Shown piece after piece: positions 9,125 to 17,934 of a stretch of DNA of 64,000 nucleotides (its first letter is position 1; each line of letters starts with the position of its first letter). The DNA is from CAYVTM01 sp964454645 (GTDB lineage Bacteria > Bacteroidota > Bacteroidia > Sphingobacteriales > Sphingobacteriaceae). The notes below the pieces were generated by a model that had not been told where the DNA came from, did no database searches, and was given only the letters and a program-made list of their open reading frames with translations. The stretch lies in assembly GCA_964454645.1 (NCBI GenBank), contig CAYVTM010000004.1:186001-250000 (forward strand), given 5' to 3'. The translations under genes and the position numbers were made by a program.

Positions 9125-9616
9125 TTAATACTTTCCTTTTAGTTTTTCCGCCGATTCGAGTACCTTATTTTTCAGATCTTCTTTATATTTTTCCAAACGT
9201 TTCGAGAGTTCTTCATCGGAAGTAGCGCAAATTTGTGCAGCGAGTATCCCCGCATTTGTTGCACCGTTTAATGCAACAGTAGCGACCGGAATTCCGCCGG
9301 GCATTTGTAAAATAGAAAGAACTGAATCCCAGCCATCTATAGAGTTACTTGATTTTACAGGAACCCCAATAACCGGTAATACTGTGACGGAAGCTACCAT
9401 GCCGGGTAAATGTGCAGCTCCACCGGCTCCTGCTATGATTACGTGTAGTCCGCGTTCTTTTGCTGTACGGGCATATTCAAACATTCGCTCGGGAGTACGG
9501 TGCGCCGAAACAATAGTTAATTCGAATGGTACCTTTAGTTCTGTCAGGATGTTTGCCGCTTCTTCCATTACTGTCAGGTCGGATTGGCTTCCCATAATTA
9601 TTCCTACTTTTTTCAT
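9125..9616 (-). CDS. purE: N5-carboxyaminoimidazole ribonucleotide mutase (PurE class I)
   Basis: A 163-residue PurE that converts N5-CAIR to CAIR in purine biosynthesis. Visible signatures are MGSQSD at the start, the VSAHRTPERM loop, AGAGGAAHLPGM and NGATNAGILA. Co-occurrence with purK upstream identifies it as the class I (bacterial) enzyme that needs N5-CAIR. About 83 bases of AT-rich repeat separate it from purK, which may uncouple the two or form a structured spacer. It converges with the YqgE gene. Confidence 0.97.
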   Translation of the reverse strand: MKKVGIIMGSQSDLTVMEEAANILTELKVPFELTIVSAHRTPERMFEYARTAKERGLHVIIAGAGGAAHLPGMVASVTVLPVIGVPVKSSNSIDGWDSVLSILQMPGGIPVATVALNGATNAGILAAQICATSDEELSKRLEKYKEDLKNKVLESAEKLKGKY

Positions 9617-9714
9617 ACTTTTTTTAATTAGCTAATGGGATAATTAGTTAATTCGACAATTACCAAATTACTAAATTATCTCATTATCCCGTTACCAAAT
9701 TAGCTAGTTACCCT
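9617..9714. repeat. AT-rich imperfect inverted repeat between purK and purE
   Basis: The spacer is built of related TTAGCTAAT / GGGATAAT / ACCAAATTA units in both orientations, for example GGGATAAT near 9629 and ATTATCCC near 9683. The right end covers the last codons of purK. A similar TTAGCTAATTACCCT unit abuts the end of the POT gene at 19494, suggesting a dispersed intergenic repeat. Confidence 0.5.
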
Positions 9715-10839
9715 CAACTCATGTTTCACCACTTTCGCTTTTCTGAGGGCTTCATTCCTATCTTCGTCAATAACTGTTATGTGGCCCATCTTACGATAAG
9801 GTTTTGTTATTTTTTTCCCATACAAGTGTACATAAACTCCATCCAAAGCTAATATTTCTTCCATTCCACGGTATTGGGCCGGTCCTGTATGTCCCTCTTC
9901 ACCCAGTAAATTTATCATAACCGAAGTATATTTTACAGAAGTATTACCTAAAGGCTGATTAAAAATACTGCGTAAATGTTGTTCGAATTGTGACGTGATA
10001 TTGCCTTCGATGGTTTGATGGCCACTGTTATGCGGACGGGGGGCCATCTCATTTACCAATACGGCTCCATCTTTTGTAACAAACATTTCGATGGCAAGTA
10101 ATCCTACCAGCTCTAACTTTTCTGCAATAGCAATGGCGAGGTTTTCAGCTTTCAATTGTATAAATTCCGAAAGCGATGAAGGTGAGATTAAAAATTCCAC
10201 TAAATTTGCCTGGGGATGAAATTCCATTTCCACAACCGGAAAAGTTTTAATAGATCCCGATTCATTACGCGCTACGATAACCGATATCTCTTTATCAAAA
10301 TCTACCAAACGCTCAATTATAGAAGGAGCATCGAAAGCCTGCTCAAAATCTTCCTTACTTCTAAGAATCTGAACACCTTTCCCGTCGTATCCATCCTTAC
10401 GTAATTTTTGTACGTAAGGGAGAGGCCAGGTATGCTTAAGCAGTTCGGAATTATTGGCAATGAGCTGAAAATCGGTAGTAGGGATCGCATTATCCTTCAG
10501 AAATTGTTTTTGAACTCCTTTATCCTGAATCATACGAATGATTGCCGGCTGAGGGAAAACTTTTTTTCCTTCCTGCTCCAGCTTTTCGAGCGCATCTGTA
10601 TTTACCCTTTCAATTTCTATCGTAATTATATCGACCTCTTTTCCGAATGCATATACGGTATCGAAATCGGATAAAGCACCTACCTGGAATTTTTCACAAA
10701 GGTTTTTGCAGGGCGCATCTTTATCCGGATCTAAAATATGAATGCTCACATTGTAATTGATAGCTGACTGTATAAGCATACGACCCAATTGTCCGCCGCC
10801 TAATATTCCCAGTTTCAGATCTCCGTAAAATGTTTTCAT
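9700..10839 (-). CDS. purK: N5-carboxyaminoimidazole ribonucleotide synthase (PurK)
   Basis: A 379-residue ATP-grasp enzyme that carboxylates AIR to N5-CAIR with ATP and bicarbonate. The N-terminal nucleotide-binding start LGILGGGQLGRML, the ATP-grasp core with KLRKDGYDGKG, and the NEMAPRPHNSGHQTIEG motif are all present and in order. The start codon overlaps the nuoB stop by four bases (ATGA), a sign of translational coupling with complex I genes. The last codons lie in an AT-rich repeat. Its partner purE follows. Confidence 0.97.
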   Translation of the reverse strand: MKTFYGDLKLGILGGGQLGRMLIQSAINYNVSIHILDPDKDAPCKNLCEKFQVGALSDFDTVYAFGKEVDIITIEIERVNTDALEKLEQEGKKVFPQPAIIRMIQDKGVQKQFLKDNAIPTTDFQLIANNSELLKHTWPLPYVQKLRKDGYDGKGVQILRSKEDFEQAFDAPSIIERLVDFDKEISVIVARNESGSIKTFPVVEMEFHPQANLVEFLISPSSLSEFIQLKAENLAIAIAEKLELVGLLAIEMFVTKDGAVLVNEMAPRPHNSGHQTIEGNITSQFEQHLRSIFNQPLGNTSVKYTSVMINLLGEEGHTGPAQYRGMEEILALDGVYVHLYGKKITKPYRKMGHITVIDEDRNEALRKAKVVKHELRVTS

Positions 10840-11321
10840 GTATGAATTAATGGTTCAGTTTTAATTTTCTTCTGCAATTCGAGCAAACCTCCGATAAGTG
10901 CTTCGGGACGTGGCGGACAACCCTGAACATAAATATCTACAGGAACCACACGATCTACTCCTTTTACAACATGATAGCCGTACTGCCAGTAGGGACCTCC
11001 GCAATTAGAACAAGAACCCATCGAAATAACGTAACGAGGCTCGGGCATCTGCTCGTACAAACGTTTAATACGTTCGGCCATTTTAAACGTTACAGTACCT
11101 GCAACAATCATCACATCCGATTGGCGCGGAGATGGACGAGGAAATACTCCGAAGCGATCCACATCGTAATTTCCCGAAAGAGTATCCATAAATTCTATCG
11201 CACAACAGGCAAGCCCGAATCCCATCGGCCACATCGACGACAGTCTTGCCCAACTCAACAAATCGTTTAGTTTGGTAATGATAACTCCTTCGCGTTCTAT
11301 TTTTTTGCTAAGATCCTGCAT
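10836..11321 (-). CDS. nuoB: NADH-quinone oxidoreductase subunit B
   Basis: A 161-residue complex I subunit that carries the terminal iron-sulfur cluster N2. The four cluster ligands are visible: the adjacent pair in GLACCAIEFMD, the cysteine in SMGSCSNCGG, and the one in VQGCPPRPEAL. It lies 5 bases after nuoA and overlaps purK by four bases. The usual neighbour nuoC is missing here and lies about 3.4 kb further along the same strand. Confidence 0.97.
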   Translation of the reverse strand: MQDLSKKIEREGVIITKLNDLLSWARLSSMWPMGFGLACCAIEFMDTLSGNYDVDRFGVFPRPSPRQSDVMIVAGTVTFKMAERIKRLYEQMPEPRYVISMGSCSNCGGPYWQYGYHVVKGVDRVVPVDIYVQGCPPRPEALIGGLLELQKKIKTEPLIHT

Positions 11322-11326
11322 CTGTT

Positions 11327-11905
11327 TTATTCCGTTTTTCGAATGGCGCTCTTAAAGGGCGGACGCATACTCGTACTCGCTGCTTTTTCTTCTGTTACTG
11401 TTATTTGCTCAGGCTGAAATTCTTTAATCGAATAATTTTCCTCATTGATGGCATCGTACACAGTTCGAGGAATGTTTACAGCAACATGCGGAATTTTTAT
11501 TTCCGGACGTACCCATTCCAAATCCCCTTTTACCCATATATACACCAAACCGATCAATAAAATTAATACAAAAAGAAACATCTCTACAAGGCTGAAAATG
11601 CCCCATTGAGGTATTGCTTGTAACAAGGCTTCATCAGCAAAGATTGTTGACCAGGGGAAAAGAAAGACAATTTCTACATCGAAAAGGATAAAAATGAGGG
11701 CAATTACATAAAAACGCATATTGAATTGTAAGCGCGAATTCCCCGCGGGGTCTTCCCCGCATTCGTAACTGCTGTTCTTTTCCGGATTGGGTTTATGTGG
11801 GCTAATCAGCTTAGCTATAGCATATCCAAGCATAATAAACACGAAACCTAAAATTAGAAACACGAAAATCTTTCCAAATTCAGATATTTGCGCTACTTCC
11901 TGCAT
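11327..11905 (-). CDS. nuoA: NADH-quinone oxidoreductase subunit A
   Basis: A 192-residue membrane subunit of complex I with three transmembrane helices (about 10-35, 70-95, 110-135). The SSYECGEDP loop and the LIFILFDVEIVFLFPW helix are diagnostic. The protein carries an unusual C-terminal tail of about 60 polar residues beyond the normal 120-130. I use the ATG at 11905; the frame can be extended two codons to a TTG. A CAAAGGTA box (minus-strand TAnnTTTG) sits only 4 bases before this ATG, which would give a leaderless or very short leader. It heads the nuoA-nuoB-purK-purE transcript. Confidence 0.95.
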   Translation of the reverse strand: MQEVAQISEFGKIFVFLILGFVFIMLGYAIAKLISPHKPNPEKNSSYECGEDPAGNSRLQFNMRFYVIALIFILFDVEIVFLFPWSTIFADEALLQAIPQWGIFSLVEMFLFVLILLIGLVYIWVKGDLEWVRPEIKIPHVAVNIPRTVYDAINEENYSIKEFQPEQITVTEEKAASTSMRPPFKSAIRKTE

Positions 11906-11930
11906 AACCAAAGGTAGGAAAAAATATAGA

Positions 11931-13124
11931 ATGCAAAACTATGATGCGATAATAATCGGTGCGGGAGCATGCGGATTGATGTGTGCCGTACAAGCCGGAT
12001 TTCTGGGAAAGAAGGTATTGGTACTGGAGAAGAATGAGAAATCGGGGGCGAAGATTTTAATATCGGGCGGCGGACGTTGCAATTATACCAATCTCTATAC
12101 CGAACCGCTGAATTTTATTTCCGGGAACGAGCATTTCTGTAAATCGGCTCTTTCGCAATGGACCGTTGCGGATACCCTACAGTTTTTTGAGCGTTATGGG
12201 ATTGAAGGGCATGAGAAAACCTTAGGTCAATTATTCCCTGTCAGTAATAATGCACGCGATATTGTGAATGTTTTTTTGGACTTATGCAGAGAGATGGAGC
12301 AGGAAATTTTGAACGAAGCCGAAGTAAGTTCGGTAAGCAAAGAAAGGGAGGAGTATGTCATACAATACAAGCATCAGGGTAAAATTCAGAAAATCAGGAC
12401 AGCTTCCGTAGTAGTTACTACCGGAGGGTTGCCTATACCCAGAATGGGTGCTACCGATTTTGCTTTGCAATTAGCCAAGCAGTTCGGATTGAAACTCACG
12501 CGAACAGCAGCAGCCCTGGTACCCCTGGTGATTGCACATTCCGACAGGCCCTGGTACGAACAGCTTTCGGGTACCAGCGTTTATTGTCGTGTCAGCAAAG
12601 ATCATATTTCTTTCGATGAAAATATTTTGTTTACTCATTGGGGACTGAGTGGTCCCGCGATTTTGCAAATCTCTTCGTATTGGAAACAAGGAGAATCTTT
12701 CGAGATAGATTTTTTACCTCAATTCAATTTGCCAGAAATGATTGTGAAAGACCGGGATATCAATGGGAAAAAGATTTTCGGAAATTATTTAGGAATTTAT
12801 CTGCCCAAACGTTTGGTGGATGCATTGAGCGATTATCTTCCGGCTGATAAAAACTTAGCAACCTTAAGCAATTCCGATCTTCAACTGATCGATAGCTATA
12901 TCCATCATTTTGAAGTAACACCGGCAGGAGACAAGGGTTATGATAAAGCAGAGGTTATGCTTGGCGGAATATCTACTGATGAGCTTTCTTCAAAAACATT
13001 AGAAGCGAAAAAAGTCAAAGGACTTTATTTCGGAGGGGAATGCGTGGATGTTACCGGATGGCTGGGAGGCTATAATTTCCAATGGGCTTGGGCATCGGGT
13101 TATGTAATTGCACAAAGCATATAA
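11931..13124 (+). CDS. HI0933/BaiN-type NAD(P)/FAD-dependent oxidoreductase
   Basis: A 397-residue flavoprotein of the HI0933 family. It opens with the FAD dinucleotide-binding motif IIGAGACGLMCA, followed by SGGGRCNYTN, and ends with GGECVDVTGWLGGYNFQWAWASG, all hallmarks of the family. I chose the ATG at 11931; the frame extends upstream to 11787 but that part is the antisense of nuoA. Members are often annotated as aminoacetone oxidase or BaiN-like flavoproteins; the physiological substrate is uncertain. It is divergent from nuoA and cytoplasmic. Confidence 0.92.
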   Translation: MQNYDAIIIGAGACGLMCAVQAGFLGKKVLVLEKNEKSGAKILISGGGRCNYTNLYTEPLNFISGNEHFCKSALSQWTVADTLQFFERYGIEGHEKTLGQLFPVSNNARDIVNVFLDLCREMEQEILNEAEVSSVSKEREEYVIQYKHQGKIQKIRTASVVVTTGGLPIPRMGATDFALQLAKQFGLKLTRTAAALVPLVIAHSDRPWYEQLSGTSVYCRVSKDHISFDENILFTHWGLSGPAILQISSYWKQGESFEIDFLPQFNLPEMIVKDRDINGKKIFGNYLGIYLPKRLVDALSDYLPADKNLATLSNSDLQLIDSYIHHFEVTPAGDKGYDKAEVMLGGISTDELSSKTLEAKKVKGLYFGGECVDVTGWLGGYNFQWAWASGYVIAQSI

Positions 13125-13141
13125 GCATACTTTGTGCAATT
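13106..13141. terminator. Inverted repeat overlapping a stop codon, probable bidirectional terminator
   Basis: AATTGCACAAAG (13106-13117) pairs perfectly with CTTTGTGCAATT (13130-13141). The stop codon of the flavoprotein lies in the loop and the convergent gene ends 15 bases away. There is no strong T-run on either side, so the terminator role is inferred from position. Confidence 0.5.
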
Positions 13142-13155
13142 GAAAGTATGAGTAA

Positions 13156-13725
13156 TTATAACTTATAAGAAAGTGCAAACATCAATGCAGTATTATACAT
13201 TTCGGAACCTTTGCTTACTTCCATAAAGCCCAATGTGTATCGCGCACTTACACCCACTTTTAAAATTTGAATGTTCAAGCCTACAACACCTCCAATTTCG
13301 GAACGGTTGAATGAATCCAGATCGGTGCTTTTTACGGTAGCACCACCTTGTGGAGTACTTTCGCTTGATTGTGAAATCAGGTAGGAATATTGCGGACCTA
13401 TATCGGCAGAAAATCCAGGAAACATTTTAAGACGTAGCAATACAGGAACATCCAAATAGTTATAACGTGCATTTACATCTGTGTTGTTAGTGCTTGCAGT
13501 ATATCCTTTTTGAGAAAATAAAAGCTCAGGTTGAATAGCTATTAAAATGAAATCTGCTTTTAAAAACATCCCTGCATGTATGCCTTGTTTAAAATCGGGA
13601 CTAAGATTTTTTACGCCAATAACTGAAGAAAGAGTTAATCCGGCTTTAGGACCATAACTAATGCCCTGTGCTTGTGCATATACCGTACTGCATAAAACGC
13701 ACATCAAAAAAAATATCTTTTTCAT
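13156..13725 (-). CDS. Outer-membrane beta-barrel protein, PorT-like
   Basis: A 189-residue secreted protein with a clear signal peptide (MKKIFFLMCVLCSTVYAQAQ, cleavage near residue 20). The mature part opens GISYGPKAGLTLSSVIG and shows alternating polar and hydrophobic strands, as in the small outer-membrane beta-barrel family common in Bacteroidota. It ends with an aromatic-poor strand LMFALSYKL. It is probably a surface or structural barrel; a specific role cannot be assigned. It appears monocistronic. Confidence 0.82.
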   Translation of the reverse strand: MKKIFFLMCVLCSTVYAQAQGISYGPKAGLTLSSVIGVKNLSPDFKQGIHAGMFLKADFILIAIQPELLFSQKGYTASTNNTDVNARYNYLDVPVLLRLKMFPGFSADIGPQYSYLISQSSESTPQGGATVKSTDLDSFNRSEIGGVVGLNIQILKVGVSARYTLGFMEVSKGSEMYNTALMFALSYKL

Positions 13726-13782
13726 AAAGTGAATAGGGTTTAATAAGATCCTAATGTCGGAATTATAATCCGAAAAATAAAA

Positions 13783-14304
13783 TCAGGGTTGGGCTTCAAC
13801 AAGTTCCTTCAATCTGATTAGATTTTCGGCATCTCTGCTTTGAAAATCATCTTTCATGAAAGTAAACAAGGAACGCATAAACACAGAGTTTGCACGTATC
13901 GTATTCCTGCAAATTACCGTACTCGCATTTTTTTCGGGGGTGATAAACAAATACTCTACTTTATTTGCCAATATTTCATTTTCGAGGTCGAAACTGTATC
14001 GGCGCTCTGCACTGTTTTCCAATACCCGCTCGGTAAGTAAAAATGTCTTTCCATCCTGCTGAACTGTTAATTGATATACCGAACCGGGTTGGTGTGCTTC
14101 ACCCGATACCAATTCCATTTCCTGATAACCATCGAGCCATTCTTTTTTCAGTTCATCATTCATAAATACCGACCAGGATTTTTTAACCGGACGGTTGATC
14201 TGAACGATATTTTCGTATTCAATGCTGGAATTGATGAGTCCGATCAATAGAAATGCTCCTAAGCAAAATAAGATAAATCCGATTACGTATAAGACTGTTT
14301 TCAT
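13783..14304 (-). CDS. Membrane-anchored SRPBCC-fold protein
   Basis: A 173-residue protein with one N-terminal transmembrane helix (about 4-25) followed by a START/Bet v1-like segment: EYENIVQINRPVKKSWSVFMND resembles the opening strand and helix of polyketide cyclase/SRPBCC proteins, and RSLFTFMKDDFQSRDAENLIRLKEL the closing long helix. Such folds bind hydrophobic ligands, but the ligand here is unknown. It is probably a single gene with no operon partner. Confidence 0.7.
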   Translation of the reverse strand: MKTVLYVIGFILFCLGAFLLIGLINSSIEYENIVQINRPVKKSWSVFMNDELKKEWLDGYQEMELVSGEAHQPGSVYQLTVQQDGKTFLLTERVLENSAERRYSFDLENEILANKVEYLFITPEKNASTVICRNTIRANSVFMRSLFTFMKDDFQSRDAENLIRLKELVEAQP

Positions 14305-14406
14305 AAGAAATATTGTAGGAGAAAATATATTGATGAAAATATCAGTCAGTTGATAATCTTCATCTAATTTATTACTTATCTCCTTATAATTTTATTCTTA
14401 GTACTT

Positions 14407-14898
14407 TTACGAATCTCGTTTGTAAATTGTTTCAGTAGCCTTGTCTTCTGTACCTTCGGGGCTGATATTATAGGCAGTAATTACTAATTCATTGGAGTTT
14501 ATAAGTTTTATATCCGTCCGCCAGAACCAATCGGGGTGTTCATCGCCGACAAAATAGCTGCCCTTTACTTTAAAAGAACCGGGAGAAAATGCTCCTTGCG
14601 ACCACATGATTCCCGTACTCATGTGAAAGCTATCGATCCATACACTTTCGAAACGATTGGCTGCAATATTGTATCCATAAATTGCAATGCCTTCGAAAGC
14701 TTTGCCTTCTATAAGCCCTGTGTATTCGTGCATCACAAAGCGTCCTCCTAAAATACTTCTGATACTGCCTTCCATAGGCGATTCATCAGCGAGAACACTG
14801 GGTTCGAACCAGGTTTGGCAAATTCCTTTCCAGTTCCCTACAAGTTTTTGTAATTCATGATGATAGCCGTTCGTTAATGATTCTGAAAACTTCGACAT
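14407..14898 (-). CDS. DUF1579-like protein
   Basis: A 163-residue cytoplasmic protein with the pattern LQKLVGNWKG near residue 17 and IRSILGGRFVMHEYTG near 47, typical of DUF1579 proteins, which fold as lipocalin-like barrels of unknown role. Its ATG is one base from the stop of the next upstream gene, so it is co-transcribed with the DUF1801 and VOC genes behind it (14407-15755). No catalytic motif is evident. Confidence 0.75.
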   Translation of the reverse strand: MSKFSESLTNGYHHELQKLVGNWKGICQTWFEPSVLADESPMEGSIRSILGGRFVMHEYTGLIEGKAFEGIAIYGYNIAANRFESVWIDSFHMSTGIMWSQGAFSPGSFKVKGSYFVGDEHPDWFWRTDIKLINSNELVITAYNISPEGTEDKATETIYKRDS

Positions 14899-14899
14899 A

Positions 14900-15307
14900 T
14901 TATTTATTAAAACTATTGAACGAAGATTGTATTAATTCCTGCAAAACTTTCATATCGATATCTGCAAGTTTATTAATGTAGATACAGGATTTACCGGTCT
15001 TGTATTTGCCCAATTTATTCAGCAAATGTTCGAATGGCTTATGATCTGCTATTATGTATAAACTGATGTTTTGCTTGCGTGGTGAGAACCCGACCCGAAA
15101 CCAGTCCCCTTCACGTCCGGTAGAATATTTGTACCGATAATCGCCAAAACCGATAATACTATCGCCCCACATCTTTGCAGGAGCTTTCGTATAATCCTCC
15201 ATCATTTTCAGCAATTGCAAGCTATCTTCCCGGCGTGTTTTATCTTCCAGCGCGTTTAAGAATTTCACAACGGATTGATTGTTTACTTTTGTTTTTAATT
15301 CAGCCAT
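14900..15307 (-). CDS. DUF1801 domain protein
   Basis: A 135-residue protein with the DUF1801 pattern: an N-terminal helix then MWGDSIIGFGDYRYKYSTGREGDWFRVGFSPRKQNISLY, and a later KTGKSCIYINKLADID. This is a small YdhG-like fold of unknown function. It is the middle gene of a three-gene minus-strand run with tight spacing (4 bases from the VOC gene, 1 base to DUF1579). Genes of this sort often travel together in Bacteroidota, but no common pathway is known to me. Confidence 0.82.
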   Translation of the reverse strand: MAELKTKVNNQSVVKFLNALEDKTRREDSLQLLKMMEDYTKAPAKMWGDSIIGFGDYRYKYSTGREGDWFRVGFSPRKQNISLYIIADHKPFEHLLNKLGKYKTGKSCIYINKLADIDMKVLQELIQSSFNSFNK

Positions 15308-15311
15308 AGAT

Positions 15312-15755
15312 TTAACTGTAAGATTTTATATTCCCTTTTTCGTCGAATTGTATAGACGGATTATAAGCAAACTCCCATAAGTTATGTTCAGGATCTTCAA
15401 TATATCCGCGATAGCCACCCCAGAAAACTTTTTCGGGAGCACGTGCTATCTTTACTTTTTTTGCGTTGAGTTTTTCGAAAAGTTTATCTACCTCTTGTTC
15501 CGATCCCATATTAATGGATAGGCTGAAAGGCTTATGGTCATTCATTTGTAAGAAATGTACACTGGCATCTTCGGCTAATTCCTGTTGTGGAAATAAGCCG
15601 AAGATGATTCCGTTTAATTGAAAAAAAATAATTCCTTCGTTTTCGAAAACTTCTTTCCATCCGAAGGTTTCCTTATAAAATTTTTTCATATTGTTCAGAT
15701 CTTTTACGCCAATAGTGATAAAGCTGACACGTTGCGGGATATTCATAGTCTTCAT
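15312..15755 (-). CDS. VOC (glyoxalase/bleomycin-resistance) family protein
   Basis: A 147-residue vicinal-oxygen-chelate protein. The two beta-alpha-beta-beta-beta modules are visible: FITIGVKDLNNMKKFYKETFGW in the first, and KVFWGGYRGYIEDPEHNLWEFAYNP in the second, with the metal-site glutamate in LWEF. The family includes glyoxalase I, dioxygenases and antibiotic-binding proteins, so the reaction is not predictable. A second methionine at 15746 could be the real start. It leads the three-gene run with DUF1801 and DUF1579. Confidence 0.82.
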   Translation of the reverse strand: MKTMNIPQRVSFITIGVKDLNNMKKFYKETFGWKEVFENEGIIFFQLNGIIFGLFPQQELAEDASVHFLQMNDHKPFSLSINMGSEQEVDKLFEKLNAKKVKIARAPEKVFWGGYRGYIEDPEHNLWEFAYNPSIQFDEKGNIKSYS

Positions 15756-15766
15756 AGTCTATAAGT

Positions 15767-17821
15767 TTATTTTTTCATGGCTACACGATAAAGAATGATA
15801 CCCATCGCTAAGAAAAATAATGCTCCTAATATTTGATATCCATCCGAACCGATAGCAGCGGTAATTCCGTGCTCGGCATTTATTTTTTTCAAAGATTCCA
15901 TTACAGAATCATTTACCGAAAGTATGGCGACTATTACTCCGGCTAAAGCTCCCCCGGCAACCAGTCCTGTGGCAAACAGGCTTCCTTTACCCAACTCATC
16001 ATCTTCTTTTACTTCTTGTTTTTTTGCTTTTCTCCATTCTACAATTCGTTTTACCAGGCCTCCTGCAAAAATAGGAAGGGTAGTGGATAAAGGAAGATAA
16101 GCACCTACCGCAAAGGATAGGGATTGCACGCCGCATAGCTCAACCGTTAATGCGATGAACACACCTACCAACACAAACTGCCAGTCGAGGTTAAAGGATA
16201 AAATTCCTTTGATAAGTGTTGCCATTAAAGTTCCTTGCGGTGCAGGATACTTATCGGTTCCGATGGCATGAAAAATTCCCTGATTGATCATTTCGCTTGT
16301 GGGCGTATCCAATATTTTTACTGTAAAACCAATTGCCAGTGAAGAAACAATCGCACCGATAAATAATGCAAGTTGTTGATACTTAGGAGTAGCACCTACG
16401 ATGTATCCCGATTTTAAATCCTGAGAAGTAGCGCCTGCATTTGCGGCAGCGATACAAATCATCCCGCCTACTACCAATGCCATTGGCTCATATACTTTGC
16501 CTGTCCAGCCGATAGCAATAAATACTAAGCAGGTTCCCATAATGGTAGCAATAGTCATTCCTGATATAGGATTATTGGATGAGCCGATAAGCCCGACAAT
16601 TCTGGAAGAAACCGTCACGAAAAAAGCTCCGAAGACAACCACTAAAACTCCGATCAATAGTTTATTAAAAATTGTTTCACCGGGAATTTGCGGAAGCAGG
16701 GTCATCAGCAATACTAAGACGATACTGCCGATAATAACCACACGCATGCTGAGGTCCCGTTCGGTACGTTTGTTTTGTGTTGCTACATCTATATCGTTCT
16801 TTTTAAAAGAAGATAAACTTCCTTTGAAAGAAGAGATGATAGTAGGAATCGTTTTAATGAGCGTAACAAACCCGCCTGCTGCAACAGCACCTGCACCAAT
16901 CTGACGAATATAGGCAGTATAAATTGCGGGAGCATGCGAAGTGAATGTTTGAGCAACCGGATCCCACCCTCCCGGACCGCCTGCTGTAGCAAGGTCTTTC
17001 AGGTAGCCTAACTTTACCAATTGCATAGCGATGGTTGTATCGGGAACTACCGATGCTAATAAAGGAATTAAGCCTAACCATGCCATTACACCCCCGGCGA
17101 CCAATACCCCTGCAATTTTAAAGCCGATGATATAACCCACACCCATGTATTCGGGAGTGATTTCACCGCTGACAGTTGCGGAAGGAAAAAATTTATTCGT
17201 TTGTTTGGTAATGAATGCAGGAGTTTCGGCGATCACATGAAATACTTTTTGCAATAACGCATAGGCCATTGCCAGGCCCAAACCTAAGAAGGCTGTCTTT
17301 GCAAAATCACCTCCTTTTTCACCTGCCTTTAATACCGATGCACAGGCTGTACCTTCGGGATAGGGTAAGGTTTCGTGCTCTTTTACAATTAAAGAGCGAC
17401 GCAACGGGATCATCATTAAAGTTCCTAAGATACCTCCTAAGATAGCAAGTGTTAAAATCGTCATATATCCGAAATAAACTTCTCCGCTGCTTATCCCTGA
17501 ATTATCTACCGATAGGAATAAAAATCCCGGTAATGTAAATACAACTCCGGCAGCAATGGATTCCCCTGCCGATCCGGTAGTCTGAATGATATTGTTTTCG
17601 AGAATGGTAGTCTTGAAAAATTTTTTCCCCAGGGTAATTGCAATTACGGCAATGGGAATGGAAGCAGAAACGGTAAGCCCGGCTTTTAAGGCTAAATATA
17701 CCGTAGCGGCACCGAAAATAATACCGAAAACACAACCTAAGAGAATAGATTTTAAGGTGAATTCCGCCATTTGTGCATCATCCGGCACAAAGGGTCTAAA
17801 TGTTGAAGGTTTTTCTTGCAT
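15767..17821 (-). CDS. OPT-family oligopeptide transporter
   Basis: A 684-residue inner-membrane transporter with at least 14 hydrophobic segments. The signatures GAATVYLALKAGLTVSASIPIAV near the start, TGSAGESIAAGVVFTLPGF, and SSNNPISGMTIAT are typical of the oligopeptide transporter (OPT) superfamily, bacterial branch. I use the ATG at 17821 (MQEKPSTFRPFVP); a start at 17893 would add 24 hydrophobic residues with no family match. It is the first of four genes in a row for peptide uptake and breakdown, all on the minus strand. Confidence 0.92.
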   Translation of the reverse strand: MQEKPSTFRPFVPDDAQMAEFTLKSILLGCVFGIIFGAATVYLALKAGLTVSASIPIAVIAITLGKKFFKTTILENNIIQTTGSAGESIAAGVVFTLPGFLFLSVDNSGISSGEVYFGYMTILTLAILGGILGTLMMIPLRRSLIVKEHETLPYPEGTACASVLKAGEKGGDFAKTAFLGLGLAMAYALLQKVFHVIAETPAFITKQTNKFFPSATVSGEITPEYMGVGYIIGFKIAGVLVAGGVMAWLGLIPLLASVVPDTTIAMQLVKLGYLKDLATAGGPGGWDPVAQTFTSHAPAIYTAYIRQIGAGAVAAGGFVTLIKTIPTIISSFKGSLSSFKKNDIDVATQNKRTERDLSMRVVIIGSIVLVLLMTLLPQIPGETIFNKLLIGVLVVVFGAFFVTVSSRIVGLIGSSNNPISGMTIATIMGTCLVFIAIGWTGKVYEPMALVVGGMICIAAANAGATSQDLKSGYIVGATPKYQQLALFIGAIVSSLAIGFTVKILDTPTSEMINQGIFHAIGTDKYPAPQGTLMATLIKGILSFNLDWQFVLVGVFIALTVELCGVQSLSFAVGAYLPLSTTLPIFAGGLVKRIVEWRKAKKQEVKEDDELGKGSLFATGLVAGGALAGVIVAILSVNDSVMESLKKINAEHGITAAIGSDGYQILGALFFLAMGIILYRVAMKK

Positions 17822-17934
17822 GGGTGGTTTAAAAATTAATTTGAATAGGCTTTGATGCAATATCAGAATTAAAGGTAATAAAAAAGGCGCCATCCTAAAA
17901 CAGCACCTTAAATTTTTAAACGATTCTCAGAATA

